A model generated the notes under the pieces. That model ran no database searches, was not told the DNA's origin, and saw only the letters and a program-made list of their open reading frames with translations. From Papaver somniferum (lineage: Eukaryota > Streptophyta > Magnoliopsida > Ranunculales > Papaveraceae), in NCBI RefSeq assembly GCF_003573695.1, contig NC_039359.1, positions 119,233,849 through 119,297,848 of the forward strand: a DNA stretch of 64,000 nt. The letters run 5' to 3'. The stretch's first letter is position 1. Every line of letters begins with the position of its first letter. Shown piece by piece: positions 21,756 through 31,002 of the stretch. The position numbers were made by a program, and so were the translations under genes.

Positions 21756-23237
21756 CTACCAATATCTCCATCTATTTGGTTCTGTTAATAAGTCTTTTGG
21801 ATCTCCATGTTCTTCTTCTATATCCATCATCTCCTCCACCGCTTCATCATCTTCTAAAGGAAATTCTGCTAAGAAATCTGCGACAACTTGTGATTTTGGT
21901 GAAGATAATATTTCATACTTGATTTCGAAATGTCCTACTTGTGCATTCCATCTCTCCACCCTACCTGATCTTTTTGAATTCTTCATCACTGATTCAATTG
22001 GTACTTTTGTTAGCACCCTTATTTTGTGCTTGAAAATATATGCGAAGTTTAAATGCGGTATACTAATGCTAAAATTAGCTTCTCAATCTTTGAATAATTC
22101 CTCTCTGCAGCATTAAATGTTTTGCTGATGTAATAAATGGGCTTTTCCACTCCTGCGTCCGTTCGCAATAACACAACGCTTAAAGCATGTGATGTTGTCG
22201 CAAGATAGATCAATAGTTCTTCTCCTGGTTCTGCCTTTTGTAAAATAGATGTATTCATAAGGTGTTCTTTGATCCCTTGAAAAGCTTTTTCACATTCATC
22301 AGTCCATTTGAATTTCGCACCCTTCTTGAGTATATTGAAAAAATGTTTACATTTGTCTGATGATCGCGAAATGAATCTTCCTAGCGAAGCTAAAAGTCCG
22401 TTCAATTTTTGTACATCCTTTATCGTTGCTGGTGTTGGCATGTCACGAACTGCTTGTACCTTTTCTGGATCAACTTGTATTCCTTCTTTTGATACAATGT
22501 AGCCTAAAAATTTTCCCGATGCAACCCCAAAAATGCATTTTTCAGGGTTCAGTTTAATGTTATGATGCCGCATCTGTTCAAAAATCTCCCTCAAATCTTG
22601 TACATGATCTTTGGCTTCTTTACTCTTCACCAACATGTCATCCACGTACACCTCTAATGTTTTGTGTATCCATTTCGCGAACACCTTCTCTACCATTCTT
22701 TGATACGTTGCTCCTGCATTTCGCAAACCAAACGATTTTTGTATAACAGTATAAACCTCTTGGAGCGAAAAAAGTATGCTCTTGATCTTCTTCAGCGAGA
22801 GGGATTTGGTTATAACCTTTGTACCCATCTAAAGAAGACACTCTATCATTTCCCGCTGCTGATTCAACCATTTGAGGAATATCCGGCAATGGAAAACTAT
22901 CTTTAGGGCAAGCCTTGTTTAAATCAGTGAAATCTATGCAAATTCTTATCCCTTTATTTTTCTTTGGAACAACAACCATGTTTGCTATCCACTCTGGGTA
23001 TTTAGCTTCTCTTATAATTCCCGCCTCAAGCATTTTCTGTAATTCTTCTTCTATTTGAGGATGGTAGGTCGTTGCGATTTTTCTTATTCTCTGTTTAAAT
23101 GGTCTCACATTCTTGTTAATCTCCAACTTATGACATGCAATTGACGGATCTATTCCAGGTATCTCATCCATGCTCCCCGAAAATATCTTTATATTCCCGC
23201 AAAAGATTACAGTTCTTTCTTCCTCTTCTGCATCCAT
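21756..23237 (-). pseudogene. Reverse transcriptase and first RNase H of D
   Basis: It copies the element RNA into DNA in virus-like particles. Reading from 23237 down: RPFKQRIRKIA, MLEAGIIREAKYPEW, NKGIRICIDFTDLNKACPKD and SLDGYKGYNQI (palm, first catalytic Asp). A frameshift follows near 22700-22800 (GLYCYT then SFGLRNAGATYQRM). Then come VYVDDMLVKSK with the YVDD active site, GFLGYIVSKEGI-type sequence (KFLGYIVSKEGIQVDPEK), and the RNase H part (YLATTSHALSVVLLR, PIYYISKTFNAAE). A break near 22016-22049 precedes GRVERWNAQVGHFEIKYE and VVADFLAEFP. It has at least two frameshifts; otherwise the order and length are normal. Confidence 0.9.
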
Positions 23238-23421
23238 CTTGGTTCCAATCCTCAGTATTAGGGGTTCTTCTATAGTCCCAACATTTACTTCTTTTGTTGG
23301 TTCTGCCGCGTGTAACTGGCCTTGGGTTCTCCCATTGGTGTTGGCTCTTTTATCATCTTCGCAGGTCCATCTCCTTCCTCCGAAATTTCGCTGGGTATTC
23401 CTTTACCTTCTTTTGCTCTTA

Positions 23422-24053
23422 TCATGTACACTCTAAATTCTTCTTTTTCTTTGCCTCCTTTGCTATTTTTCTGCGAAATTGTCGCTTTTTTGCTCGTCCT
23501 TCATAATGCTTTACTTCAATTTGATAACATAATTTCGCATTGTCAATATCTCCTCTAATTTCACCTACTCCATTTGGCATGGGGAACCTGATGCATTGAT
23601 GCAACGTTGATGCTACAGCTTTAATTGCGTGTATCCATGGCCTCCCCAACAACATGTTATATGGTGATTCCATATCCACTACGCATAGTGTCACTTGTGT
23701 TTCGATCTCTCCTAGTGGAATTCGTACCACTATTTCTCCTTTAGGTTTTGTTGGGATTTTCTAAAGCCATGAACAAGATATGTTGAACAAGACATTTCTT
23801 CATATTTGAATCCAATTCCTTTGAACGCATGATAGAATATTATATCCACTGAACTTCCTGTATCGACTAAAGTTCTGTTCAATATCCATTCTTCCATGGA
23901 TTTTGTTGTTGTCCCCTTCTCTTTTCGTGTAATAGGTACTGTAATAACCAATGGAGATGTGTGGCTCAAATTTTCTTTTGGTATTTCTGCTGCCATGAAT
24001 GTGATTTTTTGCTTTTCCCAAATTTTCAAGGGTGATGTTTTTTCTACCGCCAT
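23422..24053 (-). pseudogene. Aspartic protease of D
   Basis: It cleaves the gag-pol polyprotein. The active-site motif TLVDTGSSVDI lies in the upstream part (24053-23730), and the flap/C-terminal motif NMLLGRPWIH with VASTLHQCIRF lies in the downstream frame (23730-23422). A frameshift at about 23740-23770 separates the two. The protease is followed by a Lys-rich linker (KKRQFRRKIAKEAKKKK) into the RT. Confidence 0.85.
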
Positions 24054-24250
24054 AACCTTCCTTCCTTCAAAATCTCGTTTATATATCCTTCCTTTGATGT
24101 TTCATGGAATTCATTAACCATTGTTTTTCTTATCATATTACACTCCAATCTTTTGTCATCTTTATTGACTCTAATCATTTTTCTTTTAACTGGTTCACTG
24201 ATTTGTTTAATCACTTTCTTGATTTGAACAATCTCATCAACAATCTTCAA
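24054..24250 (-). pseudogene. Residual gag segment of D
   Basis: A 68-codon Lys/Glu-rich frame between primer site and protease. It is too short for a capsid domain and carries no zinc knuckle. Position suggests a leftover of gag after a large deletion. The D leader is therefore abnormally short, with about 230 bp from PBS to protease. Confidence 0.5.
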
Positions 24251-24262
24251 CTTTCAACCTTC

Positions 24263-24282
24263 AGTCCCTGTTTCTAGCGCCA
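24263..24282 (-). other. D primer-binding site
   Basis: The minus strand reads TGGCGCTAGAAACAGGGACT starting 3 nt after the 5' LTR end. TGGCGCTAGAA is a start I recall from other Tat-type elements. The tRNA was not determined. Confidence 0.65.
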
Positions 24283-24285
24283 TTA

Positions 24286-24759
24286 TGTAGTTGCAGGAAA
24301 TCCTACACTACACCCCTCACAAGATTTCATTAACATTCAACTCATTTTTGGATTAACAATCTTAATTTTATTGATGAATCTTTGAACAGTCTTAAAAGAA
24401 AAGATAAAGGGATTAAGAACAACAACCACTCTTGATTTTCTCTCTCCTAATTGTTTTTTATTCCTCTCTCTAAAAAGATCTCTCCCTTTCCTTTACAACT
24501 GAACGGCTATTTATAGGGAATTACATAGTGGATGACAGCTAATATGTCCTTTATTTTCGGATATGACTTGCGACATTATCGCAACCTTATAAATATCAAT
24601 CTCGCAAAACTTTCTTATTTTCGCAGGACCGTCACACTTTTCTCATGGTTTGGTTGATGTCGTTTATTATGTCGTTTCTGAAGTTGTTCTGCGACACTGT
24701 CGTGTTGTGTTGTTAATAATTTCGCTGAGGCATTATTACTGCGAGATTCTGATCCTACA
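24286..24759 (-). repeat. D 5' LTR
   Basis: 474 bp, TGTAGTTG...GATCCTACA on the plus strand, so it has proper TG/CA ends. It pairs with 15558-16031. Confidence 0.9.
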
Positions 24760-25673
24760 TAAACATTTTTTGATCATGCACGATTTACCAGGGTTTACGC
24801 GTTTTTCATAGAGCCAGCACCTGTTGACAGGCATTATGTGACGTTGGTGTATTGCAATATCTTGAACTGCAGCATGGTTTGGCTCATGTCTCATGGTTTA
24901 TTTTTATGTTGTTGTGAAATGTACCCTGCTTTGAGAATCTTTTGGTGATTATGAACATCTCAATTGCGTGCTTTATGAACATCTCAGATTGTAGATTCAG
25001 ACTGTAGGTGATTTAAGATTATGAACATCTTTGGGTGATTATGAACATCTCAGATTGTATATTCAGACTAGGTGTGTATATGCCTCTCCATCAGGTGAAT
25101 TAGACTGGATAGAGAATAATGCTTATTTTCTTTCAACATACCACGGTTAAAATCACAAAGAGAAACCGAAAAAGACAATTGCAATTTCATTAACCACATT
25201 TACAAACACCATCACCATTACAGATCAGACCACTAATTACTAAGTAGTTCCATTTACAATCAAACCATAAGCAAAAGAACTAGACACACTACCAATTCCA
25301 GTTCGACTTACACCTGAACAACCAACTCCGATGTCGTCCGATAAGCAAAATTCCCATAACCTCCATAACAAGTACCAGCAAATCACCTACCACTACTACT
25401 ACCGAGTTTGATCTTTGTAAACACCAAAACAACCCCTTTACAAGATCAAACCTTGTGCCGAAATAAACCCCCAAAAAAAAAAACACTTACCATGTATTAG
25501 AAGATGTATCATGTATTACAGAAGACTAGACCTCTCCTTCAGTTCCAACATCACCAGCAACTACAAGCATTAGGAAAATCTTTGTGAATTTTCACGAAGA
25601 TGATCTGAAGACTTCAAGGAATGCAATCCTCCTAAGTCTTCCTCAAAAGATTTTCCCAATGCTCTTCAAATGA
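24760..25673. other. Flank of D with a short direct repeat
   Basis: A 31-bp segment (TTATGAACATCTCAGATTG and on) occurs at about 24973 and 25039. From about 25140 the DNA looks like the 3' part of the minus-strand gene that follows. A minus-strand splice donor (ATGGTAAGTG) is at about 25490, next to a relative of the 50401-50440 region of the similar gene on the right. The ORF at 25289-25486 is not supported. Confidence 0.45.
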
Positions 25674-26231
25674 TCACCACTGATCATCGTCATCGTCGGT
25701 GTTAAATACCTCTTCTTCATAGGAGAAGTCTACGCCGCTATCAGTGCTGGTAGAAGCTGCAGGACCATAACCTTCACCCTCATCATCTTCACCATATTCT
25801 GATCCTTCATTCTCTTATTGCTGAACCTCTGCTGCAATAGGATTGCCATCTACATGTATCCCTGGTATCTCTTCACCGTCTGAATCCACATTCAGGGATT
25901 CAGACATGGTACGAGCAAATATCTTGGGTTCAACTTTCTCTGCCAAATAGAGTAGATACATTTCTGCATCATCTCTCTCCTTCCTTTGTCTCTCTCTAAC
26001 CTCTTTTTCTGGATCATTAAATCCCTCACTGCTGCTATCATCCTCATCAAGTTTTACTGCTTCTCCACCTTCCTCATCACTTTCACTTTCTGTGGCACTT
26101 CTTGTCTTAATCCAACGACGTTCATATCTCTCTAGCCTTTCTCTCTTCTTCCTTGCACATCTTGTCTTAATCCAACGACGTTCATATCTCTCTAGCCTTT
26201 CTCTCTTCTTCCTTGCACATCTTGGACAGAA
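25674..26231 (-). pseudogene. Acidic CACTA-flanking protein, left copy (partial)
   Basis: The readable frame runs from about 26231 (no ATG, so the N-terminus is missing) to a TAA at 25815, then on in frame to a TGA at 25674. Features are a basic start with two identical 20-residue units (CARKKRERLERYERRWIKTR), an acidic Ser-rich middle, the motif EPKIFARTMSES, and a very acidic tail ending DDDDQW. The motif PKIFARTMS and the ending W-stop are shared with the minus-strand gene at 50536-51246 on the other side of the transposase. The downstream non-coding sequence with its splice donor also looks related. I do not recognise the family. It may be a second CACTA-encoded protein or a captured host gene. 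Confidence 0.55.
26101..26220. repeat. 2 x 60-bp perfect tandem duplication
   Basis: 26101-26160 and 26161-26220 are identical over all 60 bases and in frame with the acidic protein. No substitution separates the copies, so the duplication is recent. Confidence 0.95.
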
Positions 26232-26234
26232 CAC

Positions 26235-27073
26235 ACAATTATTAGAGTAATGTGTTTTAGTTCACTTAATTCTAATTGGGGCCATAAATTCTTCCAGTTC
26301 TTACGATTTTATTTTTCAACTGTACCCACACGTACTTCACTTTTTACAAAGTTAGTTTTTTACTTTAGTACCGTTATAACAACTGCAACAACACGTACTC
26401 CGCTTTTTAGTCGCATCGCACTCGGGTCTTTTAGAGCCGTCAAAGCAGAAAACTATGCAGCAGGATAACAAGATTTGACTGAGAAAATTCTTAACATAGA
26501 ACGTGCAACATGCAAATTGAAGGATCTTTACCTTCCTATTTTACCAAATTATTTACGATATACACTTAAATATTTTGCCAAATTATTTATTAGTAAAAAT
26601 ATTGCCAGATTTCCATTTACCCTCTGTGTTCATCTCTCTCGTGTTAAATCATTTCATGTTTATACTCTTAAATCTTCTAACCTCCCCCTAGAAAACTAAA
26701 CAAGTGGTTTACTTTGATCATCTGATTCATCTTCTGGATAAACCATATATTCCCCTGTCAGTTTTGCTTTGCGGAATAATCGGATCGACCGTGTAAGTAA
26801 TTATTTTCAGTACTGCTTTGTTAAATGAGATTGTAACTCTAATGGTCATAGTAGGGTAAATATTGTCTTCACATGCAACTGTATGTAGGTAGCTAACCTA
26901 TGATTATTTGTATGATTCATATATGATAACTGAACTCACATTGTGATTTGTAATTACTCTTTGTGTACGTATTACTCTTTGCAATGATATTTCGTAGTTT
27001 TATTCGGACCACAATAGCATTTTCACAAGATGTTCACAAGTTTTTTCTCCGTCCAGGTATCTGAGAATTCATA
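26235..27073. other. Upstream region of the CACTA transposase
   Basis: It lies between the minus-strand acidic gene and the plus-strand transposase and may hold divergent promoters. It is AT-rich. A splice-like CAG just before ATAATGG at 27074 is possible. I did not find CACTA terminal inverted repeats here. Confidence 0.4.
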
Positions 27074-27476
27074 ATGGATCCTAGAGTAACGGATAAATCT
27101 TGGATGTATACCGATAGAACCAAACCGCGTTATCAAGACTGAGTCGATGCATTTATAAAGTTTGCCACGCATACATACCAACAGGATATTGCGAATGGGA
27201 AACGGAAACCATACCACAAGGGCAAAGTTAAGTTTTTATGTCCATGTGTGAAATGTCTCAACCTCTACGCGCACAAGGCAAGTAAAGTTAAGTATCATTT
27301 ATTTTCTTCTGAATTCATTCAAAATTATGCGGTATGGACTCAGCACGGAGAAGGATATGAGTCATCAAGGTGAACACTTATGGATGGTAATGGAAGCGAC
27401 GGTCCGCACTCTGATGAACCAACACATGCTGCAGAGACTATAGAAATGGTTAGTGCTTTATTAGGAGACAACTTTT
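27074..27476 (+). pseudogene. CACTA TNP2-type transposase, part 1 of 3 (N-terminus)
   Basis: Transposase of an En/Spm (CACTA) DNA transposon. The ATG at 27074 starts MDPRVTDKSWMYTDRTKPRY, followed by FIKFATHTYQQDI, a zinc-like CPCVKCLN motif, and YAVWTQHGEGYE. This is the pattern of the transposase-associated N-terminal domain. In-frame TGA codons occur at about 27140 and 27371. The segment ends at the CTTTT target duplication (27472-27476) where LTR element B begins. The reading continues at 37492. The gene was therefore intact across this point before B inserted. Confidence 0.85.
27472..27476. repeat. TSD of element B, left (CTTTT)
   Basis: CTTTT directly precedes the left LTR end at 27477 and recurs at 37492-37496 directly after the right LTR end. 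Confidence 0.8.
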
Positions 27477-29781
27477 TGTTTATGGGTGAAAACAATTTCT
27501 GCCGGTTTTGGTAATTTGGGGTGTGTGGATGAGAAATTAATCTAAACCCTAAACAAATGCACTGCACGGGAGTGCTTGTGATTAGAGAAATCAATCTGTG
27601 CAAGTCCAGCCTAAACCAAGAAATGGCCGTTCCAGACTTGTTTCGGTCACAAAGTGAAGGAGATGGGGTTGGTCTTAGGGAGGGAAGCGAAGAAGTTGTT
27701 GAGATTGTGAAGGTGTTGGCTATGTATGACTTGTATCAGAAGACCGAACTGGCTTGCATAGTGTAAGCTATCAGTTCTTGTGTTTGAATACGATTGTATC
27801 AACACTTGGTTTCTGTTGTCTTGTCCTGTCTTGGAAATAGGGAGGAGAACCTATTTATACAAGTCTTTGAGCCTGAACCTCGTATCTCGTAGGAAGTGGA
27901 GAAAGTGGAGTGATGGGTAGTGAAGTCGTGTGTTAGTGTTACACGATTAGTCTTTCCCACTTTTCCCATCATCACTAACCGTTCATGACTTCCTGACACG
28001 TTCTTGTGATGGCGCATTGCACGCTGCACGCAGTAAACCGCCAGACCAATATCCCAGTATGTATCCCCCAGTTTGTGACATGATTGATGTCTCGAGTGTG
28101 TGGATCGTGGGACCCACAGAAAGTAGCATGTAATGCTAGATTAGATAACTAAGTGTTTAGGAATTCGATACTTGTGAAGTATCGTGTGTATTCTATGCAG
28201 GTACTGCATCGAGTATATTCAGCATGTATGAAGCATCGCTGTTTGAGCGTCTCAAAATAGCTTCATGTCCAGCCTACTTCATGTGATGGTTTGGAGTTTG
28301 CGCAAGCAAGTCCTCCCTTGGCCGACCACATGGTGTGGTAGAGTGACGGGTGGTGATCACCATGACGCCTCACTGACCAATTAACTCCTCACCAGGGCTG
28401 TATAGCCAAGCCGGTGAAGTTTGATGGACGAGATGATTTTTGAGAACTCATCCGCGACCGTTAGTGGAATTAGGGTTTTGGAAGAGGTGCGCAAGCACCA
28501 CATTTCAGCTTGGTCAAATCCAAGCTTGGGACACGATTTTGGCATGGACGATTGGGTATGTGTGTAGACGGCATGCCGGTGTACATGCCCATACCTTGTT
28601 GTCCCGTGAAAGTGTAATCTGGACCGCTCAATTTTTCTGACAAATAGGAGCGGTCAGGATTGATTTACGACACAAGTTTGGTGCCGCAAATACCGTGCGC
28701 CATGCCTTCTTCAGGCGCGCGTTTCAAGACCACCAAGCTTGGTCAGTCCCGGCCGATTGGTTACCTGAATGTCACATGGAAACGTGATATAAGCCGCTCA
28801 ATTTGTCCGGTGAAGTTGAGAGGTCGAGATCAGTTCGTGATTGGGAGGTGTGACCACGCCAGTTTGGGTGTGCGAATCGAGGCGACCAGGCATGATATTT
28901 CTTGGCCGATCGGGTGTGGAGATAGATGGGTCAACGGTGATCATGTTGATGCTCATTGGACCTGCTCAGTCGATTTCTAAACCCTCCATTCGATCAGGAG
29001 AAAATGGACTCTCACGATCAATGTAAACCCTACTTTGGGTTTTTTCCGGCTGTGCGGCATGCCCACTTTGGGCGTACGGTTTGGAACGACCAACTGTGGT
29101 TGGTCTTGACCGATTGGTCGTGTTTGTAGGCAGGCCCGTGGTGATTGTGTTGACATGCTCTGGGCCCTTTGAATCTACATCTACACCGTCCATCTATGCC
29201 TGCGAAGATGGATGGTTGAGACTGATTTGCGACTCATGTAATGTGCCGCAAACCCTAATTTAGGGTTTCACGTCCATATTGCTTTGGTTGGACGTCTTAG
29301 CAAGCTATGATCCCCTTTTTGGGGGGCCGACCATGCGGGGTCCGCATTGGTCCAGTGTTGAACATTCCAATACCTGCTTAAGGGTTATGGATTCGATCTA
29401 AGCCATCCAATCATGCTGGTGAAGTTGGATGGTCGTGATCGTTTCTGAGACTGATACGGATAGTCTAGATGCTCGATCGGGCTAGTATAACACTCTGAGA
29501 GTTATAGCCTGTACGGGTATTTCGTACATGCCTCTTTATTTAATGCTTGGAGATTCGTGTTGCTCTGCTGAGAGCAACACTCAGTCGTCATTCCACACCA
29601 ATAATGATAAGAGTGAAGCAGTACAGGAAATACAAGGCTGGTCATGCATTAATTGATAATGCTATGAGTTTTCAATGGAGAAGTATTCTCTATTTTATCA
29701 GTGGCTTTATCCTTTGCAGGATGTTAGCGCATAATTTCAGCTTTTATAATTTTAGCCTTAAACGAAAATCCACCATCAACA
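27477..29781 (-). repeat. B 3' LTR
   Basis: 2305 bp, TGTTTATGG...CCATCAACA on the plus strand. It matches 35150-37491 throughout. It lacks about 38 bp present at 36437-36474 of the other LTR. Confidence 0.9.
29557..29580. other. Perfect 10-bp hairpin in B LTR
   Basis: GTGTTGCTCT and AGAGCAACAC flank a GCTG loop, a perfect 10-bp stem. It is kept unchanged at 37267-37290 in the other LTR. Confidence 0.75.
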
Positions 29782-29795
29782 TTAAGTCCCCTTCC
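29782..29795 (-). other. B polypurine tract
   Basis: The minus strand reads GGAAGGGGACTTAA directly before the LTR start TGTTGATGG. The core GGGGACTTAA is identical in element C. Confidence 0.75.
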
Positions 29796-30041
29796 TAGCA
29801 CGTAATGGTTACACTATTGTGGGGTAGGTATAAAATGGTGACATACATATGTGAGAAAGACATGATAAAGGAAGCTTACCCGGAAGAATTTTGACCGACC
29901 GCTAGTAATTGTTCATGTAAAGACTGCCGTGCAAACATGGAATCCTTTGGTGGGACGGGTTTCCTTCCTTGGGTGTTTGAATCAAAAGAAGAATCCAAAA
30001 AGAGGAATCATTTTTCTATTGGGATTCTTCCAATTTTTGTC

Positions 30042-30048
30042 TATAAAA
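30042..30048 (+). promoter_or_regulatory. TATA box of the B antisense PMD gene
   Basis: TATAAAA followed by GGCCGACCC. The 5' leader exon behind it is GC-rich (CGCCGACCGTCGCCGCC) and ends at a splice donor, AAG|GTAAGC, at 30162/30163. The same arrangement, mirrored, stands at the right end of element C. Confidence 0.75.
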
Positions 30049-31002
30049 GGCCGACCCTTTTTTTTCTTTTCTCACGATTTTTTTTTGTGGAGCTCCCTTC
30101 TCTGTCCGCAGCTTCTGCCGCCGATCACGCCGACCGTCGCCGCCGCCGCCGTCCGCAGCAAGGTAAGCTTTCCGTTTTTTTGTTTTCTTTTTTTAGGAAA
30201 AAACCCTAATTTCTTAGGAAAACCTTTTGCAAGATATATCATAATTAGTTCTTCCACCGAAAATGATAGCAAAAACTCCCAATATTTGTTAGGATTGCTT
30301 GGTCGTGAATCCATGAATATATTTTTTTTTGCTTCTTTTTCATCGTTGCATGAAAACCTAGCTTTTTAGGTTGTAGCTTGGAAAGAAATTTGGCTTGAAT
30401 TTCGTAAACGCGATTCCCATGAGTATAAGAAAACTATGTTATAATACGTGCACATGAACGCGGCCCCACCATGCGTGTTTGATTGAACGTAGGTCCCACC
30501 GCATATGCCTGACTGAAAGTCGACCTCATTCCATCCTTGTGTCCTCGACCAACACCGGCTTTGTGATTTGAGTAATACCAGTCTTGTATGTTGTCGTGGC
30601 TTAATACCAGTCTCGTTTGAATCCAATACCAGCCTTGTGACTTGATGAATGCCGGACTTGTGACTTGATCGATACCGGACTCGTGACTTGATCAATACCG
30701 GACTTGTGACTTGATCAACACCAGCCTTATGACTTGAATTCTTTGCTGATGTTGTCCGATACCTGACTTTGACGCTGACCAATACCGGACTGATGTGACC
30801 AGTCTTGTCTTCACGTGAACCCATGTCAGTGACCTTGACCGGTCTTGGCTGCTATGTCTTTATACCATCCTGCTTGCTTTCCCGCTTTGTGTACTTCAAA
30901 GTGAATATGTTTCCTGTCGAGTGTGACTATACATCCCATGCGTTTTCATACAAGTATTGATTCTCTTGTCTTTTATAGGATAAACAAAAGACTCTTGCTG
31001 AA
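30049..31002 (+). other. 5' UTR exon and first intron of the B PMD gene
   Basis: The leader exon runs from about 30075 to 30162. The intron spans 30163-30978 and ends TTTTATAG. 24 bases of UTR then precede the ATG at 31003. Inside the intron is a degenerate array of ACTTGATCAATACCGGACT-like units (about 30550-30790, period about 30 bp). Frames over the intron on the minus strand are repeat shadows. Confidence 0.6.
30550..30790. repeat. Degenerate array of about 30-bp units in a PMD-gene intron
   Basis: Units of the form TTGTGACTTGATC-ATACCGGAC recur about seven times with variation. The clearest are at 30625-30720. Confidence 0.7.

Larger units (their letters stand above)
15558..24759 (-). 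mobile_element. Tat-type Ty3/gypsy LTR retrotransposon D
   Basis: Two 474-bp LTRs (15558-16031 and 24286-24759) bound an internal region of 8.25 kb. In element orientation (minus) the order is PBS, short gag remnant, protease, RT with RNase H, a second RNase H, integrase, a long spacer, and then a gene on the opposite strand before the 3' LTR. The second, archaeal-type RNase H and the antisense extra gene are marks of the Tat/Ogre lineage. By hand count the LTRs differ at about 17 of 474 sites, so the insertion is not very recent. Most of gag is missing and pol is frameshifted. The flanking 5-mers (CCAGC left, TAAAC right) do not match, so no TSD is visible. Confidence 0.9.

Noticed and set aside
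21180..21788. 202-codon plus-strand frame over integrase and RNase H of D
   Set aside because: The minus strand holds clear catalytic motifs, so the plus-strand frame is a shadow.
27557..29263. Several plus-strand frames of 60-106 codons repeated at 35209-36973
   Set aside because: They lie inside the two LTRs of element B and recur only because the LTRs are copies. Frames are short and change between copies.
29929..30369. Plus-strand frames of 146 and 90 codons over the TATA box and leader of the B PMD gene
   Set aside because: They cover promoter, leader and intron start. The splice donor and the downstream ATG at 31003 explain the region better.
30366..30824. 152-codon minus-strand frame upstream of the B PMD gene
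   Set aside because: It overlaps the intronic array of about 30-bp units and mirrors the repeat. No start context.
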